32,767 nt of DNA from Alcaligenaceae bacterium. GTDB taxonomy: Bacteria > Pseudomonadota > Gammaproteobacteria > Burkholderiales > Burkholderiaceae_B. The position numbers were made by a program, and so were the translations under genes. Under the pieces are notes generated by a model, which worked only from the letters and a program-made list of their open reading frames with translations, searched no databases and was not told the DNA's origin. The DNA lies in NCBI GenBank assembly GCA_947484295.1, contig CANKOW010000009.1:1-32767 (forward strand), given 5' to 3'. Shown here piece after piece: positions 26,156 to 32,767 of the stretch. Position 1 is the stretch's first letter; every line of letters begins with the position of its first letter.

Positions 26156-27684
26156 CCATGACGACTCGTCCAAACATTTTGTTCATTACGACAGACCAGC
26201 AGCGTGCTGATTGCATTGGCTACGAAAATGAACAAGTCAAAACGCCTCAATTAGATGCGTTAGCGCGCTCTGGCGCCAGATTTTCAAACTGCATTTCTCC
26301 CAGCGTTGTCTGTCAACCGGCGCGTTGCGCGATTTTGACTGGGCGCTTGCCCCTAACCAACGGAGTTTGGGATAACGGTGTTGATATGGATCCTGCCATG
26401 GGTCAACTAGGAATGGCGGCGGTACTAGGAAAAAGTGGCTATGCCACCGCCTTTGTGGGCAAAGCGCATTTTTCGTCAAAAATTACCTTCGCTCCGACAG
26501 GTTCGCCCGAGTCGCGTCAAAGCGCGCTTGATTATCCTGACGACTGGTTTGGCCCGTACATGGGCTTTGAGCATGTTGAGCTTGCCTCGTTAGGTAAGTT
26601 TCACCGCACCAGAATGCCAAGCAGTGCCGCGCCGATTCATCGCTTCGAACATTTTTTTCTGTCGCATCCTGAGGCACTAACGCTTTGGCAACAAAGTTTG
26701 ACCGAAGGCAGTGGCGCGGCGCAGACTTGGGATTCAGCTTTGCCCGCTGCCTGGCACAGTAGTGCGTGGGTCGCCGATCGGACTCTGGCATTTATACAGA
26801 AGCAGTCGGCGCAGCAACCATTTTTTGCCTGGGCTTCGTTTCCTGATCCGCATCATCCCTTTGATTGTCCAGCCCCCTGGAACAAGATGTATGACCCGGC
26901 GTTGATGGTGTTACCAGAGCACCGCAGCTTGGATCTTGATCAACGCCCATGGTGGCATCGGGCTGCGCTTGAAGGTCAACCTCAGATCGCTGATCCCGAG
27001 TTGGCTAAGTTTCGTCAAGAAGGTTTTAAGGTTCCACCGCAGTCGGATCAACAGCTCTCTGAAATGATGGCCAACTACTACGGCATGATTTCTCATGTTG
27101 ATCATCAGGTTGGCCGCTTAATTGAAGGCTTAAAACAAAATGGACAGTTCGAAAACACGCTGATTGTTTTTGCGAGCGATCACGGAGATATGTTGGGCGA
27201 TCACGGCTTGTATTTAAAAGGGCCGATGATGTATGAAGGGGTCTTGCGCGTGCCTTTGGTTATGGCAGGCCCGGGCATTGAGGCGGGAACTGTCATCGAG
27301 ACGCCAGTGTCTACGCTAGACCTGGCGGCGACTTTTGAGCAGCGCGCGGGTCTGACCTGTAGCAGCGAGCAAAGTCGGTCTCTCGTACCAGTTTTGGCAG
27401 GCACTGAAGTGCGTGACTGTGTCTGGAGTGAGTGGCATGTTCACCCTTCGAGACTCGGAGTGGCACTGCAGTTACGTAACGTCCGAACACCGCGCTACAG
27501 CTGCACCTTTGAGTTGGGATCTGGAAGCGGAGAGCTTTACGACCTTCAGGCTGATCCGCAACAAATGGTGAACTGCTTTGAGGATCCTGGCTATGCAGAG
27601 GTGCGAGGTCAGTTGCACGCCCTGATGCTTGCGCGTCCTGGGAAAATACTCGACGTGTTGGCCGAGCCAGTGGGGATCGCTTAA
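26152..27684 (+). CDS. Sulfatase / phosphonate monoester hydrolase family enzyme (type I, Cys)
   Basis: 510 residues of the alkaline phosphatase superfamily sulfatase branch. The formylglycine motif C-X-P-X-R is intact (Cys54-Arg58 in VVCQPARCAILTGR), so Cys54 should be converted to formylglycine by a maturase encoded elsewhere. Metal and substrate residues appear as Asp15 in FITTDQQRADC, Lys104 and His106 in GKAHF, His234/His235 in DPHHPF, Asp343-His344 in FASDHGDMLGDHG and Lys356. There is no signal peptide, so the enzyme is predicted to act in the cytoplasm on an imported sulfate (or phosphonate/phosphate) ester. Aryl, alkyl or choline sulfates and phosphonate monoesters are all possible. 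AAGGA precedes the start, which overlaps the aldehyde dehydrogenase stop; its own stop shares a base with the next start (TAATG). Confidence 0.9.
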   Translation: MTMTTRPNILFITTDQQRADCIGYENEQVKTPQLDALARSGARFSNCISPSVVCQPARCAILTGRLPLTNGVWDNGVDMDPAMGQLGMAAVLGKSGYATAFVGKAHFSSKITFAPTGSPESRQSALDYPDDWFGPYMGFEHVELASLGKFHRTRMPSSAAPIHRFEHFFLSHPEALTLWQQSLTEGSGAAQTWDSALPAAWHSSAWVADRTLAFIQKQSAQQPFFAWASFPDPHHPFDCPAPWNKMYDPALMVLPEHRSLDLDQRPWWHRAALEGQPQIADPELAKFRQEGFKVPPQSDQQLSEMMANYYGMISHVDHQVGRLIEGLKQNGQFENTLIVFASDHGDMLGDHGLYLKGPMMYEGVLRVPLVMAGPGIEAGTVIETPVSTLDLAATFEQRAGLTCSSEQSRSLVPVLAGTEVRDCVWSEWHVHPSRLGVALQLRNVRTPRYSCTFELGSGSGELYDLQADPQQMVNCFEDPGYAEVRGQLHALMLARPGKILDVLAEPVGIA

Positions 27685-28616
27685 TGAGCACTCAAGCGAC
27701 AATGCTGGCAACACCATCTGTCAGCGAACTAGGGGCTGCCTCTGCAATCACCGTTGTGGTGCCGTTTCCAGCCGGTGGAATCGATTTGATTTTGAAGATG
27801 TTTTTAAGTGTTTGGTCTGAGCACTTGGGCCAAGAGGTCAAGCTGAGCAATCGCCCCGGTGGCACCGGTGCGGTGGGCACACTTGAAGTGGCGCAGGCGC
27901 AGGCGGATGGTCTGACGCTACTGTTTGCCTCGCAGGGGCCGTTGTTGTATCAACCTCTGGTGAACCAGGTTGGCTACGACGTACAGCAATCATTTGTACC
28001 TGTTTGTCGGGTGACTTCGACCCCGAGCGTCTTGATTGCTTCTGCAAGCAGCGGGCTGATCTGCGTGTCAGATATTTTTCTTAGAGCAAGAAATACCACG
28101 ACGCCGTTGATCTATTCGTCGCCCGGGCCGGGCGGCTTGCCCCACATCGGGATGGCGGCGTGTGCACGCACGTTAGGCATCGAGATGCAGCATCAACCGT
28201 TTGCTGGCGCTGCAGCAGCGATCGAGGCGCTCAAACAAGGAAAAGCTGACTTGATTGCAGAGCAGTTGCCTACCGCTGTTGCGCTGGCGGGGCAAGGTAA
28301 TCGCATCATCGGCGTGTTTGCGCCCGAGCGACTGGCCTCGCTGGCAGCGGTGCCAACCATGCTTGAACAAGGCTGCGATTTATCTTTTCAGTCGTGGAAC
28401 GCATTGATGGCGCCGGCGGGCACGGCGACCGCGACACTGCAGCGACTGAGCGAGACCTGTAAGGCGGCCTTGGTCGCGGTTGCGCCACAGTTGTATCGAG
28501 AGATGGGGATGGAGCCCGCTTATTTAAGTTCTGCGCAAACCGCCTCGTTTATTGCCGGTGAATTAGATAAGGCACAAGCTTTAGTTCGATTAAGTGGCGT
28601 TGCATCTTTGAAGTAA
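27684..28616 (+). CDS. Bug-like solute-binding protein without a signal peptide
   Basis: 310 residues. The Bug fold can be recognised: ITVVVPFPAGGIDLILKMFL, SNRPGGTGAVGTLEVAQAQAD, a YSSPGPGGLPHIGMA loop, MQHQPFAGAAAAIEALKQGKAD and a MLEQGCDLSFQSWNALMAPAG segment. The family beginning occurs after only about 20 mostly polar residues (MSTQATMLATPSVSELGAAS), and there is no charged-plus-hydrophobic leader, so secretion by Sec is not predicted. The usual GGxxDxxAR in the first loop reads GGIDLILK, one residue shorter and without Arg. The ATG shares a base with the sulfatase stop. It may be a cytoplasmic binding or sensing protein, or a decaying receptor; the length and frame are normal. Confidence 0.8.
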   Translation: MSTQATMLATPSVSELGAASAITVVVPFPAGGIDLILKMFLSVWSEHLGQEVKLSNRPGGTGAVGTLEVAQAQADGLTLLFASQGPLLYQPLVNQVGYDVQQSFVPVCRVTSTPSVLIASASSGLICVSDIFLRARNTTTPLIYSSPGPGGLPHIGMAACARTLGIEMQHQPFAGAAAAIEALKQGKADLIAEQLPTAVALAGQGNRIIGVFAPERLASLAAVPTMLEQGCDLSFQSWNALMAPAGTATATLQRLSETCKAALVAVAPQLYREMGMEPAYLSSAQTASFIAGELDKAQALVRLSGVASLK

Positions 28617-28618
28617 GA

Positions 28619-28781
28619 GAACGTGGTGAAAGATTACAAGTAAACGAATATGTGGTGAAAAAAAACGAGTAGTAAAACTTGGTCAAAGAACGAAAGTAAC
28701 CAAACGCGGTGAAAGAACACGAGTAATAAAACTTCGTCAAAGAACAAAAGTAAACAAACGTGGTGAAAGAACACGAGTCTT
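28619..28781. repeat. Six tandem copies of a 27-bp A-rich repeat
   Basis: Units begin at 28619, 28646 (28 bases), 28674, 28701, 28728 and 28755. Approximate consensus: AAACGTGGTGAAAGAACACG followed by AGTAAAC. Alternate copies (for example 28701 and 28755 versus 28674 and 28728) are more alike, so a 54-bp higher-order unit is also visible: copies 3 and 5 have ACTTSGTCAAAGAAC in place of ACGYGGTGAAAGAAC. The array fills the 183-base gap between the Bug-like gene and the TTT operon and ends about 18 bases before the next ATG, just upstream of its Shine-Dalgarno AAGG. Confidence 0.92.
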
Positions 28782-28799
28782 CAAAAAAAGGAAAATAAT

Positions 28800-29771
28800 A
28801 TGTTGAAAAGAATCTTGAATGGTGTAGTTGGTTTGTTAGCCGTGGCGTTATTCATGGGATCAAGCGCGTATGCGCAAGAATTCCCAGTGCGACCGTTGAC
28901 GCTGGTGGTGCCCTATCCAGCGGGTGGGGGTGCTGACATCATTGCGCGTATGCTTGGCGAGGCGTTGAAAGAACAGTTAGGGCAAGCGGTGGCCGTGACA
29001 AATCGGCCCGGCGGTCAAGGCACGATTGGCACTGCCGAAGTGATTCGGTCTGCACCGGATGGGTATAACTTGGTGCTTAGTGCCGTGGCGACGTTAACGG
29101 TGCAGCCGCACCGGCAAGACTTGCCCTATAAAACGCCTGATGACTACGATCCAATTATCAAAGTTGCGAACTTGCCGATGGTGCTGGCAGTGCCGGCAAA
29201 TAGTCCACAAAAAAGCGCCAAAGCGTTAATCGATTTTGCAAAGACAAACCCTGGCAAAATTCGCGTCGGTACACCGGGCAACGGTTCGGTGGGGCACTTG
29301 ATCGTTGCGAGTCTCAATGCCAAAGCTGGCATCAAACTGGGTCATATTCCCTACGCGAGTGGTGCTGAGTCGATTCCCTCTTTGCTCGGTGGGCATATCG
29401 AAGCCGTGGTGGCCCATCCTTCCGAGGTCTTGCCCCACGTCAAAGCTGGTACGCTTGTGGTGTTGGGCACGTTTGAAGGGCAGCGCAGTGGCACGTTTCC
29501 GGATGTTCCCAGTTTTAAAGAGTTAGGGATTGACGTTGAAATGGGTGTCTATTATCCGTTGGTAGCACCTAAAAATCTTCCGGCAGACGTCAAAGCAAAA
29601 CTGTTCAAGGCTGCCAAGGCGGGTATCGAAGGCTCAGCTTTTTCTGAGCAGGCCAAGGCGCGCGGCTACATTATTGATATCAAAGAGCCAGACGTCTTTC
29701 GCGCAGAGTTGTGGGATTCGTATCGTGCGAATGACGTGCTGCTTAAGTCGTTGGGCCTGAGTAAGAAATGA
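28800..29771 (+). CDS. tctC: TTT solute receptor (TctC/Bug) of a complete transporter operon
   Basis: 323 residues. The signal peptide MLKRILNGVVGLLAVALFMG is followed by a probable cleavage site after Ala25 (SSAYA). The mature receptor shows FPVRPLTLVVPYPAGGGAD, TNRPGGQGTIGTAEVIRSAPDGYN, VGTPGNGSVGHLIVA and LGHIPYASGAESIPSLLGG, all Bug-type. Because tctB and tctA follow directly, this is the dedicated receptor of a tripartite tricarboxylate transporter. The ligand is probably a carboxylate but cannot be named. AAGG lies 8 bases before the ATG, and the upstream leader contains the 27-bp repeat array. The stop overlaps the tctB start (ATGA). Confidence 0.93.
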   Translation: MLKRILNGVVGLLAVALFMGSSAYAQEFPVRPLTLVVPYPAGGGADIIARMLGEALKEQLGQAVAVTNRPGGQGTIGTAEVIRSAPDGYNLVLSAVATLTVQPHRQDLPYKTPDDYDPIIKVANLPMVLAVPANSPQKSAKALIDFAKTNPGKIRVGTPGNGSVGHLIVASLNAKAGIKLGHIPYASGAESIPSLLGGHIEAVVAHPSEVLPHVKAGTLVVLGTFEGQRSGTFPDVPSFKELGIDVEMGVYYPLVAPKNLPADVKAKLFKAAKAGIEGSAFSEQAKARGYIIDIKEPDVFRAELWDSYRANDVLLKSLGLSKK

Positions 29772-30229
29772 GTGCTCGTTTGGCAAGTGCCTTAGCAGCC
29801 TTGTTTTTTATGTTGCTGGGCGCCGCACAGGTTTGGTTGTCTTTTCGCTTGCCAGACGGGTTGGGGCTAAGCCCCGCCGAGCCTGGTCCAGGTTTGTTTC
29901 CGATGCTGGTAGGTAGCTTGCTGCTGGTGTCTGCGACCTCGGTACTCGTGCAAACTTTGGCGGCTCAACGAGTCGCTGAGTCTGCGCGCCAGCGGTTTCC
30001 GGTTGATATTATTTTGTTAGCGGCGATGATCGGTAGCTTTATTTTTTTATTACCTCGTGCAGGGTTTGTAATTTCAGCTTTTGCCTTGTTGGTGGGCACA
30101 CTTTCAATCTATGGCATGCCGGGTTGGTGGCGGCGCGTCGGTACGGCGTTCGCAATGACGGCCGTGTCTTATTTGGTGTTCACGCGCGGCCTGAGTGTCA
30201 ACTTGCCAAGTGCTTCGTGGTTGAACTGA
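29768..30229 (+). CDS. tctB: TctB-family small membrane subunit of the TTT transporter
   Basis: 153 residues, the usual size of TctB, with four hydrophobic helices (about 5-25, 40-60, 75-95 and 95-135). The family-typical LGLSPAEPGPGLFPMLVGSLLL motif (here split by the first loop) follows helix 1. With TctA it forms the inner-membrane permease that uses the ion gradient to take up the ligand delivered by TctC. The start overlaps the receptor stop and the tctA start is one base after its stop, so the three are one translationally linked operon. Confidence 0.9.
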   Translation: MSARLASALAALFFMLLGAAQVWLSFRLPDGLGLSPAEPGPGLFPMLVGSLLLVSATSVLVQTLAAQRVAESARQRFPVDIILLAAMIGSFIFLLPRAGFVISAFALLVGTLSIYGMPGWWRRVGTAFAMTAVSYLVFTRGLSVNLPSASWLN

Positions 30230-30230
30230 G

Positions 30231-31724
30231 ATGACAACCTTTGAGGGACTCGTCTACGGCTTTTCGATTGCCTTGCAATGGAACAACTTACTGGCTTGTT
30301 TTGCGGGAGTGTTGATCGGAACGGTGGTGGGTGTCTTGCCTGGCATCGGTCCGATCGGCGCGATGGCGCTGCTTTTGCCTGTGACGTACTCGATGGGGCC
30401 CGCCTCGGCATTGATCATGTTGGCCGGCATCTATTACGGTTCAATGTATGGTGGCTCAACGACCTCGATCCTCTTAAAGGTGCCGGGCGAGGTCTCTTCG
30501 GTGATTACCACGCTCGATGGTTACGAAATGGCACGTCGGGGTCGTGCTGGAGCGGCCTTGTTTGTCGCAGCGATTGGTTCTTTTGTAGCGGGTACGGTAG
30601 GGATCTTGGGTTTAGCGTTTTTAGCGCCAACACTGGCCTCAACTGCGTTACGTTTTGGGCCACCTGAGTTTTTCGCGCTGTGTGTCTTGGGCTTGTTGGT
30701 GTTGTCGCGCTTAACAGACGCATCGCTCGCGCGTGCTGCGGTCATGGTGGCACTAGGTTTGGGGCTGAGTACGGTTGGCATGGAGCCGATGTCGGGCGTT
30801 TCTCGGTTCACCTTTGGTTCGCTTGAGTTATCGCAAGGCTTGGAGTTAGTGCCCATTGCGATTGGGTTATTTGGCGTGTCAGAGTTGTTGTCTTCAGTGC
30901 ATGACAAGCTAACGGCCCAACGGCCTCTGACAGTACGCTTCAGCGAGCTGTTGCCAACACGTGCCGAGTGGAAGCGTTCGCAGTGGCCCATTGCCCGAGG
31001 CTCAGTCCTTGGTTTTCTTTTCGGTTTAATTCCAGGGCCAACTGCAATCATCGCTACCTTTAGCTCTTACGCACTTGAGCGTAAATTGTCCAAGCATCCC
31101 GAAGAGTTTGGCAAGGGGGCGATCGAGGGCGTTGCAGGCCCTGAAAGTGCCAACAATGGAGCTGCGCAGGGTGCGTTCATTCCTTTATTGGCGTTGGGAA
31201 TTCCGTTTGCGCCAGCCTCGGCCATGCTGTTGACGGCTCTCTTGATTCACGGCGCGCAGACGGGCCCGCTGCTGATGGTGAACAGCCCTGAAATTTTTTG
31301 GGGCGTGACCTCAAGCATGTATATCGGCAATCTGATGTTGTTGCTGTTGAATTTGCCTTTGATTGGGGTCTTTGTGGCCTTGCTACGCTTGCCCATGTAT
31401 TTCATTTCAAGCCTGGTGGCGTTGTTATGCCTGGTGGGCACGTATGCAATCTCCGGCAGCTTGTTAGATCTGTGGGTCTTGTTAGCAAGTGGAGTCGCGG
31501 GCTACGTCTTACGTCGCCTAAAGTTTGAGCCCGCTATTTTGCTCATGGCACTGGCGCTCGGACCGATCCTTGAGCGTTCTTTTTTGCAATCGCTATATTT
31601 GACGCAAGGTAACCTCTTTGAGGTTCTGTCACGACCATTGGCTGGGGTGATGTTTGCGCTCGCTGCGGTGGTATTGCTGCTGCCGCTGCTTAAATGGCTG
31701 TTGCGACGCAAATCAAGCTTTTAG
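30231..31724 (+). CDS. tctA: TctA-family large membrane subunit of the TTT transporter
   Basis: 497 residues with roughly 12 transmembrane segments. Family signatures are complete: GTVVGVLPGIGPIGAMALLLP, IYYGSMYGGSTTSILLKVPGE and TLDGYEMARRGRAGAAL in the N-terminal half, and the mirror-repeat GLIPGPTAIIATFSSYALE, KGAIEGVAGPESANNGAAQG and PLLALGIPFAPASAMLL in the second half. This is the transport channel of the tripartite tricarboxylate transporter encoded with the two genes before it. The C-terminus is short and basic (LLRRKSSF). No terminator directly follows; the next recognisable terminator is after the small gene at 31759. Confidence 0.95.
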   Translation: MTTFEGLVYGFSIALQWNNLLACFAGVLIGTVVGVLPGIGPIGAMALLLPVTYSMGPASALIMLAGIYYGSMYGGSTTSILLKVPGEVSSVITTLDGYEMARRGRAGAALFVAAIGSFVAGTVGILGLAFLAPTLASTALRFGPPEFFALCVLGLLVLSRLTDASLARAAVMVALGLGLSTVGMEPMSGVSRFTFGSLELSQGLELVPIAIGLFGVSELLSSVHDKLTAQRPLTVRFSELLPTRAEWKRSQWPIARGSVLGFLFGLIPGPTAIIATFSSYALERKLSKHPEEFGKGAIEGVAGPESANNGAAQGAFIPLLALGIPFAPASAMLLTALLIHGAQTGPLLMVNSPEIFWGVTSSMYIGNLMLLLLNLPLIGVFVALLRLPMYFISSLVALLCLVGTYAISGSLLDLWVLLASGVAGYVLRRLKFEPAILLMALALGPILERSFLQSLYLTQGNLFEVLSRPLAGVMFALAAVVLLLPLLKWLLRRKSSF

Positions 31725-31758
31725 AGTACTATCACAGGCTACCCATCGGAGAATTGCT

Positions 31759-31890
31759 ATGGCTTCAGAAACAAAACGTACGCGCCGCAACACGCTCGAG
31801 CGCCGTTGCTTAGGCAAGGCCTTCAAACGCTTGTTCGTCAACGCCCCTAAAGGCGTGTTCAAAATGCTCGAGAAAGTCAAAAAAGCCTAA
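31759..31890 (+). CDS. Small basic protein of 43 residues, unknown function
   Basis: An ATG preceded by GGAG with a 7-base spacer opens a 43-codon frame ending in TAA. The predicted peptide begins MASETKRTRRNTLERRCLGK and ends KMLEKVKKA; about a third of its residues are Lys or Arg, it has a single Cys, and most of it could form an amphipathic helix. I do not recognise a family. Good ribosome site, position in its own slot 34 bases after tctA, and an intrinsic terminator about 30 bases downstream support expression. A longer frame from 31654 inside tctA lacks these features and is rejected as the start. Nucleic-acid binding or membrane association would fit the charge but is a guess. Confidence 0.6.
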   Translation: MASETKRTRRNTLERRCLGKAFKRLFVNAPKGVFKMLEKVKKA

Positions 31891-31921
31891 ATTTTATATA
31901 GTCTTTTTTGGTGAATCAGAA

Positions 31922-31955
31922 GTCCAGTCATGAAAGTGACTGGGCTTTTATTTTT
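31922..31955 (+). terminator. Intrinsic transcription terminator
   Basis: GTCCAGTCA (31922-31930) pairs with TGACTGGGC (31937-31945) with one G-U pair, enclosing a 6-base loop, and is followed by TTTTATTTTT. It would end transcripts of the small basic protein gene and possibly of the whole TTT operon. Confidence 0.8.
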
Positions 31956-32170
31956 GGTGCGCCCCATCAGTTAGGCCTAGTGTTGTCCAATTTGGCCGTT
32001 TCGCTCGAGTCTGGCGCACTTGAATGGTATTTTCCCCAACGTGCTGAATCGATCGCGTATCGGTTGGGCTTGTTGGGCGACAAGGGTTATCCCTAGGTGC
32101 CTCGTGGGCAGTTTGCACCCACGCCGCGAGTGATAATCAATCAATCAATAAAACAAACGGAGATACAAGC
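31956..32170. other. Intergenic region between the terminator and the cyclase-family gene
   Basis: The 215 bases hold no convincing gene. A dyad CGTGGG (32103-32108) / CCCACG (32118-32123) without a T tract and a short AATC tetranucleotide run (about 32136-32148) are visible; the promoter of the cyclase-family gene should lie here but I cannot place it. Confidence 0.35.
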
Positions 32171-32767
32171 ATGAGCAGCTCAACAAGATGGGTAAAGCGT
32201 CCAGAAGGCTCAACTTGGGGCGATTTTGGACCCGATGACCAGCGTGGCCGGATTAACTTGCTGACACCCGAAAAGATCAAACAAGGCGTGGCCGAGGTTG
32301 AGCACGGTATCCCTTTTTGTTTGAGCCTGCCGCTTGATCTTCCCGGGGGTAATTTGTTGAACCCGCGGCGGTTTCCACCTGTCATACGTCCGACCTTGCG
32401 CGAAGGGCGGCCCAACATGAACTATCGCTTGTTTGCCGACAATGACCAGCACACAGACGTCATTAGCGACGATCTGGTTGTGATGCATCTGCAGTACTCA
32501 ACGCAGTGGGACAGCTTAGCGCATGTGGGCTCGCTGTTTGATGCGAATAACGACGGCATCCCTGAGGCTGTTTACTACAACGGCTATCGCGCCGGAAAAG
32601 ACATTCAAGGCCCCACCGACGGAAAAGATGCGGGCGTACCCTTACCAGGTGATCAGCGCAGTACCTCAAACGCGATTGCTCTGGGCATACAGAATATGGC
32701 CGAGTCTTGTGTACAAGGCCGTGGCGTGATGATTGATTTTCATGCGCACTTTGGCAACAAGCGCGAA
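32171..32767 (+). CDS. Cyclase-family protein, N-terminal part (runs off the window)
   Basis: 199 codons are visible from ATG 32171, which has GGAG 8 bases upstream; the frame stays open to the window end. The sequence (WGDFGPDDQRGRINLLTPEK, GIPFCLSLPLDLPGG, DDLVVMHLQYSTQWDSLAHVG, then GVMIDFHAHFG) matches the cyclase family (kynurenine formamidase-like metal hydrolases). In the branch with STQWDSLAH-type signatures the Trp-Asp and His residues correspond to the HxGTHxD...H metal site of KynB. Members hydrolyse amides or esters of small acids in catabolic pathways, often next to Bug receptors. The substrate is unknown and the C-terminal half is missing here. Confidence 0.82.
   Translation, partial: MSSSTRWVKRPEGSTWGDFGPDDQRGRINLLTPEKIKQGVAEVEHGIPFCLSLPLDLPGGNLLNPRRFPPVIRPTLREGRPNMNYRLFADNDQHTDVISDDLVVMHLQYSTQWDSLAHVGSLFDANNDGIPEAVYYNGYRAGKDIQGPTDGKDAGVPLPGDQRSTSNAIALGIQNMAESCVQGRGVMIDFHAHFGNKRE

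Noticed and set aside
28549-28740. 63-codon minus-strand frame rich in Phe/Tyr/Ser (repeating TKFYYS-like pattern)
   Set aside because: The periodic peptide is only the translation of the 27-bp DNA repeat in reverse; no ribosome site or homology.
31908-32096. 62-codon plus-strand frame after the small basic protein gene
   Set aside because: It begins at a TTG without a ribosome site and runs through the terminator hairpin. The C-terminal stretch looks protein-like but no family is recognised, so it is not called a gene or pseudogene.

Overview
The window looks like chromosomal DNA from a Gram-negative betaproteobacterium of the order Burkholderiales, most plausibly Alcaligenaceae or a close relative. 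The reasons are the three typical secreted Bug-type (TctC) solute receptors plus one atypical one, a complete TctC-TctB-TctA transporter, a double-length UvrA of the kind I recall from Burkholderiales, and moderately GC-rich, densely packed genes. The assignment is by gene content only. I saw no tRNA, rRNA, CRISPR array, transposase or phage gene, and no gene-free stretch longer than 300 bases.

Left part (1-7261, minus strand): a tight gene train read right to left: pdxH, a flavin reductase-like protein, an L-2-hydroxyglutarate oxidase-like flavoprotein, purU, an AidB-like acyl-CoA dehydrogenase, a thiamine-diphosphate enzyme and glutaryl-CoA dehydrogenase (cut by the window edge). Spacings from pdxH to the acyl-CoA dehydrogenase are short or overlapping. 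The common theme is flavin, B6, folate and acyl-CoA/2-hydroxyacid metabolism. Next come a ChaC-like gamma-glutamylcyclotransferase and an MFS transporter (7452-9352, minus), then, divergently, tcdA (9424-10266, plus), with a strong hairpin in the divergent gap.

Middle part: 10386-14465 (plus) holds an FMN-dependent 2-hydroxyacid oxidase, an RraA/HMG-aldolase-like protein, a D-2-hydroxyacid dehydrogenase and a secreted Bug receptor. This looks like a small catabolic cluster for a hydroxy- or oxo-acid. It converges with a minus-strand block 14436-22328: uvrA (tandem double, 1920 aa), pabB and pabC. The three are closely spaced or overlapping and probably co-transcribed. pabB carries an in-frame hexanucleotide repeat.

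Right part: a LysR regulator (22491-23420, minus) diverges from Bug receptor, HpaE-like aldehyde dehydrogenase, cytoplasmic sulfatase and a second Bug-like protein without a signal peptide (23526-28616). The last three genes each overlap the gene before them by 1 to 4 bases. A 163-bp array of six 27-bp A-rich repeats follows, then a complete tripartite tricarboxylate transporter (28800-31724). The arrangement suggests import of an organic acid, possibly a sulfate ester, followed by intracellular desulfation and aldehyde oxidation; the substrate is unknown. A 43-codon basic small protein gene with its own intrinsic terminator and the start of a cyclase-family gene close the window.
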